Shown: in pieces, positions 33,921 through 43,600 of the stretch
Position numbering within the stretch: position 1 is the first letter of the stretch
Layout of the letters: every line of letters begins with the position of its first letter
DNA from: Ulva prolifera
Taxonomy: Eukaryota; Chlorophyta; Ulvophyceae; Ulvales; Ulvaceae
Assembly (NCBI GenBank): GCA_023078555.1
Contig: CM041196.1
Location: 2,046,001 to 2,110,000 of the forward strand
Reading direction: 5' to 3'
Length of the DNA stretch: 64,000 bases
Translations under genes and position numbers: made by a program
The notes under the pieces: generated by a model
Seen by the model: only the letters and a program-made list of their open reading frames with translations
What the model was told of the DNA's origin: nothing
Database searches by the model: none

Positions 33921-34166
33921 GCCTTGGCGTTGGCTGTTGCTCTCCTGCTGCGTGCGCATTGCGTTTCTTCTGCTCTCCCTTTTGGTCCTGGCGGTGCTAC
34001 CTGCCCCTCCAGCTTTTTCCTTTGTAACACACAGCCCCTCCGCTGCCTTGGCGTTGGCTGTGGCTCTCCTGCTGCGTGCGCATTGCGTTTCTTGTGCTCT
34101 CCCTTTTGGTCCTGGCGGTGCTACCTGCCCCTCCGGCTTTTTCCTTTGTAACACACACAGCCCCTC
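33921..34166 (+). repeat. Two tandem LINE 3' ends, about 124 bp each
   Basis: Segments starting GCCTTGGCGTTGGCTG at 33921 and 34045 are nearly identical over about 120 bases, and each ends in TTTTTCCTTTGTAA followed by CACACA and GCCCCT. The simplest reading is that the 953-base LINE inserted beside the 3' end of an earlier copy of the same family. Confidence 0.75.
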
Positions 34167-34591
34167 ACAGACAGCCTCACGCAAGCTTGTTGTCCTGTCT
34201 CGTTTTTCTGATCTGGTTGCTGTGGTGCTTCCTGCAGGCCTCCTCAACTTCGACCTCAAGCCCCATCACTCAGTGCCAAGCAATTAAGTGGCAATTAAGT
34301 GGCACACAGCCCCAAGCAAACAAGTGACGCATAGCCCCAATCACAGGATCACCACAGCTGCCCCTGGCTAGGCATAAGCTCACCCTGTGCACAGCCCCCC
34401 GCAGACTCTATGGTATAATGTTACCGCTGTATCCTTGAAAGAGCCTGCCATACCCAGGCTCACCACGCCACCATGCCCTAGCCAGGCCCGGCAATTGATT
34501 AAGCTTAAGCCTAGGCCGCCACCGGGATAGCATTACCATTGCATCAACTGTATTGTGTTAATACCATTACCATTGCATCATGCGCCTGCAA

Positions 34592-35080
34592 CTAATTATT
34601 GATATGCATGTCTCCTGAATGGTCCCCTTCAGCTGCCTTGTAGAATTTAATCACAGGGAGCCACTCAAGCAAGCTTTCATGCTGATCAGCATGCACACAA
34701 CACACAGAAAGGTTGTATGCCAAGTCATTCCACTCATCAGCTGAATGTGCACGGTTCAGCACGGGGCAATGTGGTGTCAGTATTGCCTGTTTTTCCTGAG
34801 GCAACACCTCTACGCTCCCAAATTCCGAGCTATAGCTGGGCTGCGTATGCGCAGTCGGAAGCATATGGTGGACCGCAACTTCCAGCAAGTGCCAAGGCCT
34901 TGCCGATGGCGTTGGACTGAATGAAACTTTGACATCCACAATGGCCGGCAGTATCTCGAAACATGCATGCCTGCGGTTTCGCTCGCCGTCAGTAACCTCT
35001 GTCGCAACATGCGCCCAGCTGTGGTTATGCGGCGCATTGCTGTGGCGCGAGAAGTGGCGATGGTGCACGCATGAGCACAT
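34592..35080 (-). CDS. Possible small protein, unidentified
   Basis: A 162-residue frame with an ATG start and natural-looking composition, for example EVLPQEKQAILTPHCPVLN and SVCCVHADQHESLLEWLPVI. Codon use is less GC-rich than the genes around. No family recognised, no splice or poly(A) support, and it sits between retroelement remnants, so it may be a relic or chance frame. Confidence 0.22.
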   Translation of the reverse strand: MCSCVHHRHFSRHSNAPHNHSWAHVATEVTDGERNRRHACFEILPAIVDVKVSFSPTPSARPWHLLEVAVHHMLPTAHTQPSYSSEFGSVEVLPQEKQAILTPHCPVLNRAHSADEWNDLAYNLSVCCVHADQHESLLEWLPVIKFYKAAEGDHSGDMHINN

Positions 35081-35566
35081 ACATGAAGTGTGCTGACCGG
35101 GCCGTCACAAAGACAGCACAGAGACCTGCCTCAATACAGTGTATGCACGCGTGATGCGTGTGCACGCGTCCTCCGCAGGATCCCTGGCCTTGCGCAGCAG
35201 CGTTCATGCTGTAACATGTGCACTGATCATGATCAGTAGTACTACCACGACGTGTGGAGCATACTTGAGGCAGTAGCGAGAGCGCATGACGTCAGGCCTG
35301 ACGCGAGCCTCACGACGATGAGCCCGAACGAAAGGTACCCCATGCGCGAGTCAAGCCGGCAGCATTCATAGGTCCGAAGAGGTGATACTGTCGCCCGCTC
35401 AAGACAATTGATGTATATTTTTTAATGTCCAGTGTTAACAAGTTGTTACATTCGCGCCGTCTCGCACGGCAGTACTAGTCTGCAGCAGCGCTCCACAGTT
35501 GGATTCTTTCCTGGCGGGAGAATTTGTACCGACGGCTCGCTTCGCTGGCCGTCGGTTGTTTGCCCG

Positions 35567-35607
<41 letters not shown>
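35567..35607. repeat. 41-base C homopolymer
   Basis: Uninterrupted run of 41 C, followed directly by TTAATATATATTTT. The longest homopolymer in the window. Confidence 0.9.
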
Positions 35608-37592
35608 TTAATATATATTTTGCGGGGAACCGATCGGCCTGGAGAGCACTGGGCCACCCCGGCTGTATCATGACAATGCCACCCTTTGCAACGTTTCCTG
35701 TGTGCATGATCCATGTGCTGGAATGGGCTTGTTCTGAAAGGTGGTCATCCAGTGTTTAGGCCGGGTGAAAGTTCGCGACGCTTGCTGCATGCCACCATGG
35801 TGACCAGCCGGCCGCGCATGATCATGAGACCAGTCAACAATGCATGCATTACAAGGCTCGTCATGCCGTGCGTCCTGTCGTACGTCGCAACCTGCAGCTG
35901 AGCAGAGCACGGCTGTGTTACAATCGATTACCCTGAATGCCCCTCCGCGGGCATGGGAGTCATTACACGTGGCCATCGCCCCGGTCGAGACCGGTCCGCA
36001 GGATCCAATGCATGCATGGGCCAACGTGTCGTGTTTCGGCCGCCAGCGGAGCCTCACCAACCTAGCACAGGGGCCCGGGGTGCTGCAGGGAGGGGGAGAT
36101 GACGGGGCGTTGCAATTGTTAAGATGTGGCCACAGCCTGAGGGTGGCTGGACTGCATCGCCTCAGTGCGGCTTGCGCCCTGATCATGAGTCCTGCAGCAC
36201 TGGCAGTCTGCACACTTGGCTGGCAGCCTTGAGACACAGCCCCCGCACGAACTGTTTTGTGCATGCCCCTACGCCTGCAAAGCTTGACTTGGGCTGGAGA
36301 GCATTTGATTCCTGCATGTGACTTGGCCCAGCGCCGCGCTTCAATATGCTCTGCCCTCACGAGAGGATTGCACAGCAGCACACGGTAGATGGGGTGCCGT
36401 CCGTGGTGCCATAACAGCAAAGTTGGGGAGGCATGTGGCGTCGCAAGAACAGAACAGCGGCAGCGGCGGCTGCGGTCTGAGTGTCCTCCGTTGCAGCTGC
36501 AACGGAGCATCTAAGAACAGCAACCTGAGCCTGCAACAGAAGGCAGTCAGGCCGCCCCCTAGCAGCTGTTTGTTTCTGAATGATCAGGTTGCTATTCCTC
36601 TGGCGCTACCTTCCTCTCCAACTTTGTGCTGGTGAAACAGAGCATATGAGTGCACAGCAACAACACCCACTGGCCCTGGCCCATGCATCATTGTACATGA
36701 TACGCATATCTTCTACTTCATATCTTCTACTTCATATGGCGTTTGTGCTCCCATGGCACAATACAATTTGAAGCTGGCTATTTCATCCCGAGCCATCGAT
36801 TGCCATCGATTTTACGCCCCTTCCCAGGTCCCAGACCCGCACCCTGAAGGAATTCCTGCTGCAGCCTTGCCACCAAAGCCTTAAATACCTCAATGTACCA
36901 CATGTAAATGAAGACGGTGACAGCTGCCAGCAGACACTCCGCATTAGCATGTAGATACCCCACCCCACCTGGAGCTGGAACTGGACTCGCCACATTGCCA
37001 ACTGGACTCTAGGTCAGCACTAACGGAGCTGCTGGCAGGTGTATGACAAACAAAAAGCTCTGCCCTGACTCTAGGGTTGCTTCCCTTGCACATGTGCAGA
37101 AGCTGTGCACCTGAAGTTCTCACTAGCCAGGCAACATGGAGGCGTACCCTATGCACGGTCCAATGGCACAGGGTTAGGGGTACTTGCACTATCACTAAGG
37201 CATGCAATGCGGTAATCTGCACTCAGGCTGCGCCACTGTGCTCTGCAGTGGCCCCAGCTGCATGTGTGCTTCAGGTGTTGCCTGTCGCACCTGCACCTGC
37301 ACCTGCGGGAGGACCCTAGAGAAGGCAGCGGTGGGGCCAAGAGCACCATTACTAATAATAGTTAATGAATACGTATGCAGAGCTAGAGTTCCAGTTCCAG
37401 TTCCACCGGCCCCTCCAGCTCCAGCTCCCACACTGGCACACTGGACTGGAGTTCGCTGCAACTGTGCAACTGTGCAGCTGTACAGGTTGTATAATCTGCG
37501 CTGGGCCTGCTGCCTCCCTCTGTCTCCTCCCCCCTCAATCTGCCTGTTGTTGTAAGCTGTCGTTGTCAGCTGTTGTAAGCTGTCTCAAGATA

Positions 37593-37672
37593 CACACATG
37601 TTTGCTTCGTCTGTTTGCTTCCTTCGCGGTGCTGCCCGCCTTGCTGCCTTTGTCCTTGTAACACACATGTCT
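37593..37672 (+). mobile_element. Short LINE tail insertion with 9-bp duplication
   Basis: CACACATGT occurs at 37593-37601 and 37664-37672 around a 62-base segment containing CGGTGCTGCCCG and ending GTCCTTGTAA, matching the tail of the insertion at 51246 and, more loosely, the LINE at 33075-34027. Confidence 0.6.
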
Positions 37673-37799
37673 GGGATGTTTTTTGTACTTGCACTGACTG
37701 AGGCAAGACAGGCCTTTCTAGGGAACCTAGGGAACAGCACCCCAACTGCTATCTGGACGTCACCCCTGGCCACTATTGAAAGGAATGATCATTCTACCA

Positions 37800-37800
<1 letters not shown>

Positions 37801-37838
<38 letters not shown>
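37801..37838. repeat. 38-base G homopolymer
   Basis: Uninterrupted run of 38 G, about 2.2 kb from the 41-C run and in the opposite orientation. Can form G-quadruplexes. Neither flank resembles a known gene. Confidence 0.9.
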
Positions 37839-37839
<1 letters not shown>

Positions 37840-38780
37840 CTTCAAAGGTTGAGAGGTGTGAGCAGACAAAAGCGTACAAAAGCGTAGGCAACAGCAGCAG
37901 GCTGAGCTTGCTGGGTCCAACTGCTACTACCTGCCTCCGCGCATGCGATCCAGGCAAGTGGGCGAGCGTGTCTGAGCTTGCTCGTGTGGGTCACACGGAG
38001 ACCGCCGGGACAGAACCAGCAGTTAGAGCCAGACGGCTTCAACACGCAGGGGCACACCTGGACTCCCCCGGGGGAGGGGGGCGGGGCCTGCGTGGTGCTG
38101 GTGTTGAGAGGTCTCTTGTTCTACGGGGGGACGCTGGCTGTGGTCCGGTTGTGTTGAGCTGGGGTGATGACCGTGTTCTTGAGCTCTAGGAACCCTAGCT
38201 GCTTGTAGTTTCTGTGGTGCTGAGTGCCGACTTTGCCCTCATGAGGCATGACACACACCCGAAATCGAACTCCCGACCAGGGCATCAATATATTCGACAT
38301 ATATTCTACATATGTTGTACATAGAATGGGGCGCAGCACCGGCAGCCACCCACGACCGGCAGCGGAAGCATGCCCTGCACAACCACCATCCCCACACGCG
38401 CTCACGCCCGCCCACACATGGGCCCGAGTGTAATTGCTCCAGAGCCTTGAGGCTCTTCCGAGCTGCGAGGCAGCAGCGGTGTGGGATGCAGCAGCGGTGC
38501 GGCTTCGTTGTGCCATGTTCCTGTGCACTCCCGGCTGTACCACCTGCCTCCCCGACTTGCTCTCTGTATACTATAGCATACTATAGCATACTTTCACCCG
38601 CATCCACATCCACGCATAACCTGCCCCCTCACACGCATGGGCCCGCTGCGCCCGCAGATGCCCCGGAGCAAAGCCCATGCCGCCCTCCACAGCAGCCGCT
38701 GCCGTGCACCGCCGGCGCCTTGCAGCCGGTACGTGGCTTGAGTGTGATACACAGAGGAACGCCATGCTGGCTAGCAAGCC

Positions 38781-38812
38781 GCTTGAGTACATCTACACTG
38801 ATGTACTCAAGC
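38781..38812. repeat. Inverted repeat, 13-bp arms
   Basis: Perfect arms GCTTGAGTACATC and its complement around a 6-base loop. First of five hairpins within about 1.1 kb. Confidence 0.85.
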
Positions 38813-38997
38813 ACAGGTGTGAGTACAGGTGTAGATGCGAGTGGATATCCCCTCGCATGTACGCCTATACCGATACCTGCATGGCCGCCTGTGTGGGTGC
38901 GTGAATGCCTGCTTGCAAAGTGGCGGGTTGCACGTGAGCGCGCTGTGCGCGCTGGGCCTGCACATATGGGGGCGTATGTGGACGCGATGGGGGACGT

Positions 38998-39040
38998 GTG
39001 GCAATCCAGTGATATAGCCGCTATACCAATGGATTGCCAC
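38998..39040. repeat. Inverted repeat, 21-bp arms
   Basis: 43 bases, almost no loop, two mismatches (left arm begins GTGGCAATCCA). The inner part is related to the arms of the larger hairpin at 39115-39216, so the two share an origin. Confidence 0.85.
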
Positions 39041-39114
39041 AGGACGTGCGGGCGGGTGCGTGCACAGGCAAGGTGGGTCTTGTTTCTCCAGGGCATGCTT
39101 GCTAGCTGAGCATG

Positions 39115-39216
39115 GTATGGCAGTCCAGTGATAGGACCGCTATACCACTGGACCCTTGTACGTCGCGACGTGCAAGGATCCAGTGGTAGAGCGGTCATAT
39201 CACTGGCCTGCCACAC
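39115..39216. repeat. 102-bp near-perfect inverted repeat (nested hairpin)
   Basis: Centre at CGTCG/CGACG (39165/39166), arms about 51 bases with roughly seven mismatches. Each arm is itself close to palindromic (GTCCAGTGATAGG ... CCACTGGAC), so the sequence folds either as one long hairpin or as three short ones. The spread mismatches look like a precursor of small RNA or a foldback/MITE element rather than a recent duplication. Confidence 0.85.
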
Positions 39217-39422
39217 ATGGTCGTGGTCAACTTGGATTTTGGTACAGTGAAGCTGAAATTCAGCAAGTTCGTTGGTGAAGTTGTTTCGTAAAGCAGAGCG
39301 CATGCTTGCGAGTGTGTGTATGACTGTCTGTGAGCCGGCTTACTGCTGGCGGACTGCTTAAAATCGCGCGCACGTGGTAGGTCACAGGCACGTCTCACGG
39401 GCGCTGCCGCCGGCTGGGCAAG

Positions 39423-39449
39423 CTGTCTCTGTGCGATACACAGAGACAG
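39423..39449. repeat. Inverted repeat, 11-bp arms
   Basis: CTGTCTCTGTG and its complement around a 5-base loop; perfect arms. Confidence 0.8.
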
Positions 39450-39777
39450 TGTCGCCTGGCGCCCTCAGTACTCGACCCCGCACCGACGGCGCTACTGGTG
39501 CAGGCGGGCGCCACCACGGCAAACCAACCATCACTACCAACACCGCCACGACCACAGGTTGTCCAGCACCCGTAAAACTAGTAGAATCGCACGCTGGATA
39601 TCTCTGTTGCTGGGTCGCAATCGGCCATTGTGTGGACACTGTTCACTGAACAGGTATCCCGCCACCCACGCAGGCAGCCAAGCAGGAACCCGCTTGCATG
39701 CATGCGTGTGCTTGCTGTCATGTCATCACCCCAGTATGACTGTGCCCGTCGGGAGCGCATTTGGGCCTAGGCAGTCT

Positions 39778-39844
39778 CACATGTGCTGCTGGACGGGCAT
39801 GTCGAAAAGATATATTTCGATATACTTGTCCAGCAGCACATGTG
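39778..39844. repeat. 67-nt hairpin, perfect 17-bp outer arms
   Basis: Outer arms CACATGTGCTGCTGGAC and its exact complement (39828-39844) enclose a 33-base interior that pairs again as TCGAAA with TTTCGA. As RNA it would give one imperfect stem with an internal loop, similar in size to a microRNA precursor. Confidence 0.85.
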
Positions 39845-42800
39845 CAAGCAGTGCAACCATCAGCCGTGGCTGTGGCAGCCACACCCCCAGGCGCCTGGGG
39901 TGATTCAAACTTGGCACAAACACTCCGGCTGCAGAGAGCCGGGGAGCGGCTAGTGGCCTCAACGCGGGAACAACGCGAAAACACCAGATAGTTCAGATTG
40001 TTCCAGACTGCGTGCTTGTGGTGCACTGGTGCCCTCTTGTGGCGTGTTCCTGCAGAGATCGGTGTGGTTTGATCTGCTTCAGCTGTGCGGCTCCTGTCTC
40101 CCGGCCGCTTCAGGGTTTTCTCTGTGACGCAAAAGCACCTGGACATCTGCTGCCTGCTGGAACACACGCCAGTACTGACGTCATGCGTATGCGCCCTGGG
40201 GTGTCGGGTGTGGCCAGACTGCCACGCGGGCATCATGCAGAAGGGCATCTGTCACACGTGCCAGCCTGCCAGCCATTGAGTTTCAGGACGTCGAGCGGAT
40301 GCACGTCCAGAGGCCCCCGCCGGGAACGTTCTCGAGTACTCGATACGGGATCTAGATAGCATGCTCAAGCCGTCTCAGATCAGGATGGAACTGGCCCTAA
40401 TGCACTGACATCGATGAGGGGCCCTGGCCAGCGCATTGAGGACGATCTAACAAAAGACAGCAAGGGGTAGTGGTAAGCAATGGATGAGGGGTGCTTCTAG
40501 GGCTCGAATTTGAGGACGGGACGGCGACGTCCCGGGGTACCTATATACACCAGGCACTTGGAAGCAACTCAGTGTAACTAGTACTCATCAGTGCCGCCAG
40601 GGCTTGTTCTGAGACCAGGTCAAGGCTCATTTATGATATATTTCTCAGATATTTATAGCTCAGATATATCTGTGAGACACCTGACTGGGCTCCGGAGGAC
40701 AGCCCATGTTTTGCCAGACTGCCAGTGGGAGATTCAATCTGTGCGTGTGTGTGGGCCTGTGTGATTCACTACAGCTACGGTAAGCGGCCTCAAAGTTACC
40801 TTGGGGTGTGCTTACCAGATCATTCGGTCGTCCGCCGTAGTGTACCTTGCAGGTATAATTGAAGCGCTTGCGCAGTACATCGCAAAGTACAACAGAAACT
40901 GTATGCAGTACTTGAAATTTGTCAGTAGATGAACGTCTTCACCGCAGGACATCCGATGAGCCACCACAACATGTAAGGCCTGCAGTCATGAAGCGTCTGT
41001 GCCAGGCCTGCGGGTGGAGTCTGTACAGTGACCATTGCTAGATGGCAGCCTGAGCTGCTGCATTTCACGACATGCCCCTGAACATCTTACAGGAACGACT
41101 GTGCGGATCTGTGCCAGGCCGCCCAGCCCGACCGCTTCTGGACCAGTCTATGTTCTTGGTTTCCATGTCTCATTGAGGCTTTGCAGCCCCATCAAATGAT
41201 CGATGCGATGTATGCACTGGCCGTGCAGCACGGGTGTGTGGCGTGGCACCTACACTGTTGGGCACATTATCGGCAGAGAGATACAGTACGTGGACATGGA
41301 AGAAATAACCACGTGCATATCTTGGCTGGATCGAGTAAAGTAAAGTAAATCTGAATTTACTGAGCCGCATCCTATTGGACATGGACAACTCCGAATTATC
41401 GGGACAACACATGCCGAAGGGATAAACCACCTGGAAACCCCCCTCAGACGACCGTACGAAACTCACAGGGCCTCCTCCTGTGCTAAGCGAGGTGGTCACC
41501 TACGGCCGTTTCGATTCCCCAAAGCGCACGCAGAATCGAACCCACGACCTCCTGAAACGGAGGGGGTAGCTTTTAATCCGTGCTCATTGTGTTCTGTTTC
41601 GCATGTCTCGAATGGACCTTGCCAGCGCAGTAGCATCGCCTTCTACATGGCTGCTTCACACCGTGCAACCCCGCTTGCAACAACAATCCTGTGTCTACCA
41701 CATTACGGCCACACGTTCTCCGACAGGGATCAACAGGATTGAATGAACAAGAACGACAATCGTGCATGTGGACAGTGCAGTATTGTTTGAATAGCAACTC
41801 GTGAAAAAGGTCGCACCGATGTGGAAGTGTACTGCATTTCGGGCATTACATCAGGAGCTGATGAAAATGAAATGCTCACTCATGAAAGTGTTTGGCCATG
41901 TGCAAGAACTGGTCCAAAAATTGACAGATGTGGCTACAATGTTCCGAAAATAGTCAACATTTTGTTTGCACTTATCTTGAAAACACTGTTTGACGTGGTT
42001 CGCGGTGATCTGTGGCATCAGGCCAAGCTCACCTTGTTGCTGCTCTCTGTGCATTGCTGCAGGATGCTGAGACCACATCCGCACAACCGTGCCCGACGGC
42101 GGGCTTATTGTGAAAAGTATAGGCTCCTGTGGGCGCATCTAGCGCGTTGCTGTATCCGAGGCTACGGTAACATCGTCACGACGTGCAGCCTGAACATGTC
42201 AGCTTGGTAAACCTGCAACCAGGCTGAGGCTGAGCGCCTATGCTCTGATATCAGTTGTTGAGACATATCTATGTGCTATCTGCTCGAAAGGTCTTGAAGT
42301 ATAGACGGTGCATGTGCCTGACGTGATACCTCGAGACGATTGGCGAGAACATGCAACTTGCCGACCTTCAGCCCGCGAGGAGCATTTGCACACGTCGGCC
42401 GGTTGTGCTAAGCCACCAGCCCCTCTTACCGTTATAGGTATGCATCAGATCGCAGGCGTAGTGCCCAGCTAAGCGGTTCATCTTGTGCTTGGTCCCGAGA
42501 CCAGTCCACCTGCGGACCTTGCTGAACGGTGCGCGGGACATCGGCTACCCCACAATCAGGAGCCACGCAGCTTGCTTAATAGTCGAGCAGAACTTGACGG
42601 TCATTTGATGTGGAGGACGTCCTCAGAAGGTTGGCCCGAACAGCACGCATGCCCAAGTGTTTGGGTACCGATCAACTACGTCGGAGCAATGCCAGATGCG
42701 CATCGATACAATCCACAGAGTCAATGTCGCAAATGGTTTTTGCGCACTTGCACATAGAGCAGCTGCGCACGCGCAGTCTTGTGCCTGCAGAGGTCCATCC

Positions 42801-43600
42801 CGCCATGCAAGTGCACGCACACAGCCAACGGGCCGTGAGCCTTGCGCAACGGTCCGTGAGCCTAGCGCTCTTCGCGCCACGGACCACAGGCTGGCTGCTT
42901 ATGCGCATGTGCCATCTTTGCTCCGAGCTTGGGATTGACAAAGGGGGTTCGAGATGAGGGGCACGTGTCGTCCCATTGAGCTGAGTCCCTATTTGTCTGG
43001 AAGGGCACATTGGCCGTCGTGATTGGGTCAGGCCTTGCTCGGTCCAGATGTGCACTTGCAAATTGCAGTAGCTGCCGGATTCATTCCGCATGTGTACTTG
43101 TGAAATATTAGCAGACACTTGTGTTACGACATGCGCTACTGCCATGATATATGCAACACAATGCCATATTCCCAAACAGGCAAGAATATACTGTGATGTT
43201 GAGAAAAGATCGAGAGTTCGCTCGACCTATAAAAATGAATTTGACTCCGATGCTGCGATCGCTGCCTGATCACGTCTTCCGCAACACAGCTCGCGCATTC
43301 AGCAGTTGGCGACGAGGAACATGATACAGTGCAACTGCTATTCATAGTAGGAACTGGTACGTCCCTGTCTGCTGACTTGTGCTGTACACGGCTTGGCTTC
43401 TCAGGCACGCGCGAGCTGCTGCTGAATCTCCAATGCAAAGCATGCATGGAGAGGCCCTGTACGTAGGTCGCTGTGAAACATGATGTGGGCGTACGGTCTG
43501 AGCAGTACAGGAGGGCCCAATCACATAAAGCACTGGTATACAGACTGGTTTAAATCGAAGTTTCTGTTGAGTTTGCGTTGCAATCGAGAAGATTGAAACC
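39845..43600. other. Upstream of LACS gene 1; no supported gene
   Basis: No coding sequence supported apart from the SINE copy at 41335-41585. AT-rich inverted sequence occurs near 40620-40680. The last few hundred bases should be the promoter and 5' UTR of the acyl-CoA synthetase gene. Confidence 0.4.
41335..41585 (-). mobile_element. tRNA-like SINE, full copy 1
   Basis: About 251 bases read on the minus strand: a head with a pol III box B-like GGTTCGATTC (41542-41533), a body with GGGGGGTTTCCAGGTGG, and a tail of TTTAC repeats. The copy at 50213-50470 matches closely over its whole length (near nine in ten by eye); shorter pieces lie at 48126, 50092 and 54282. The head has no clear box A and no foldable full tRNA, so tRNA origin is inferred. 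Confidence 0.7.

Larger units (their letters stand above)
33055..34047 (+). mobile_element. 5'-truncated LINE with 20-bp target duplication
   Basis: Perfect 20-bp direct repeats at 33055-33074 and 34028-34047 (CACACAGCCCCTCCGCTGCC) flank a 953-base insertion that ends TTTTTCCTTTGTAA. Its 5' part encodes the C-terminal piece of a retroelement polymerase protein (33075-33433), and the rest is a GC-rich 3' UTR. This is the longest copy of the family whose tails recur at 37602 and 51246. Confidence 0.78.
34167..37592. other. Gene-poor stretch
   Basis: No supported gene apart from one low-confidence frame at 34592-35080. The 280-residue minus-strand open frame at 35668-36510 is Cys/His/Arg-rich and looks non-coding. 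Contains the 41-C run. Confidence 0.4.

Noticed and set aside
35668..36510. 280-residue minus-strand open frame
   Set aside because: Cys/His/Arg-rich composition typical of non-coding GC-rich DNA; ends in a gene-poor repeat region.
38200..38290. tRNA-like sequence (AGTTCGATTTCGGG on the minus strand)
   Set aside because: The T-arm does not pair and no anticodon arm or box A could be found; perhaps a decayed SINE, but no second copy was seen.
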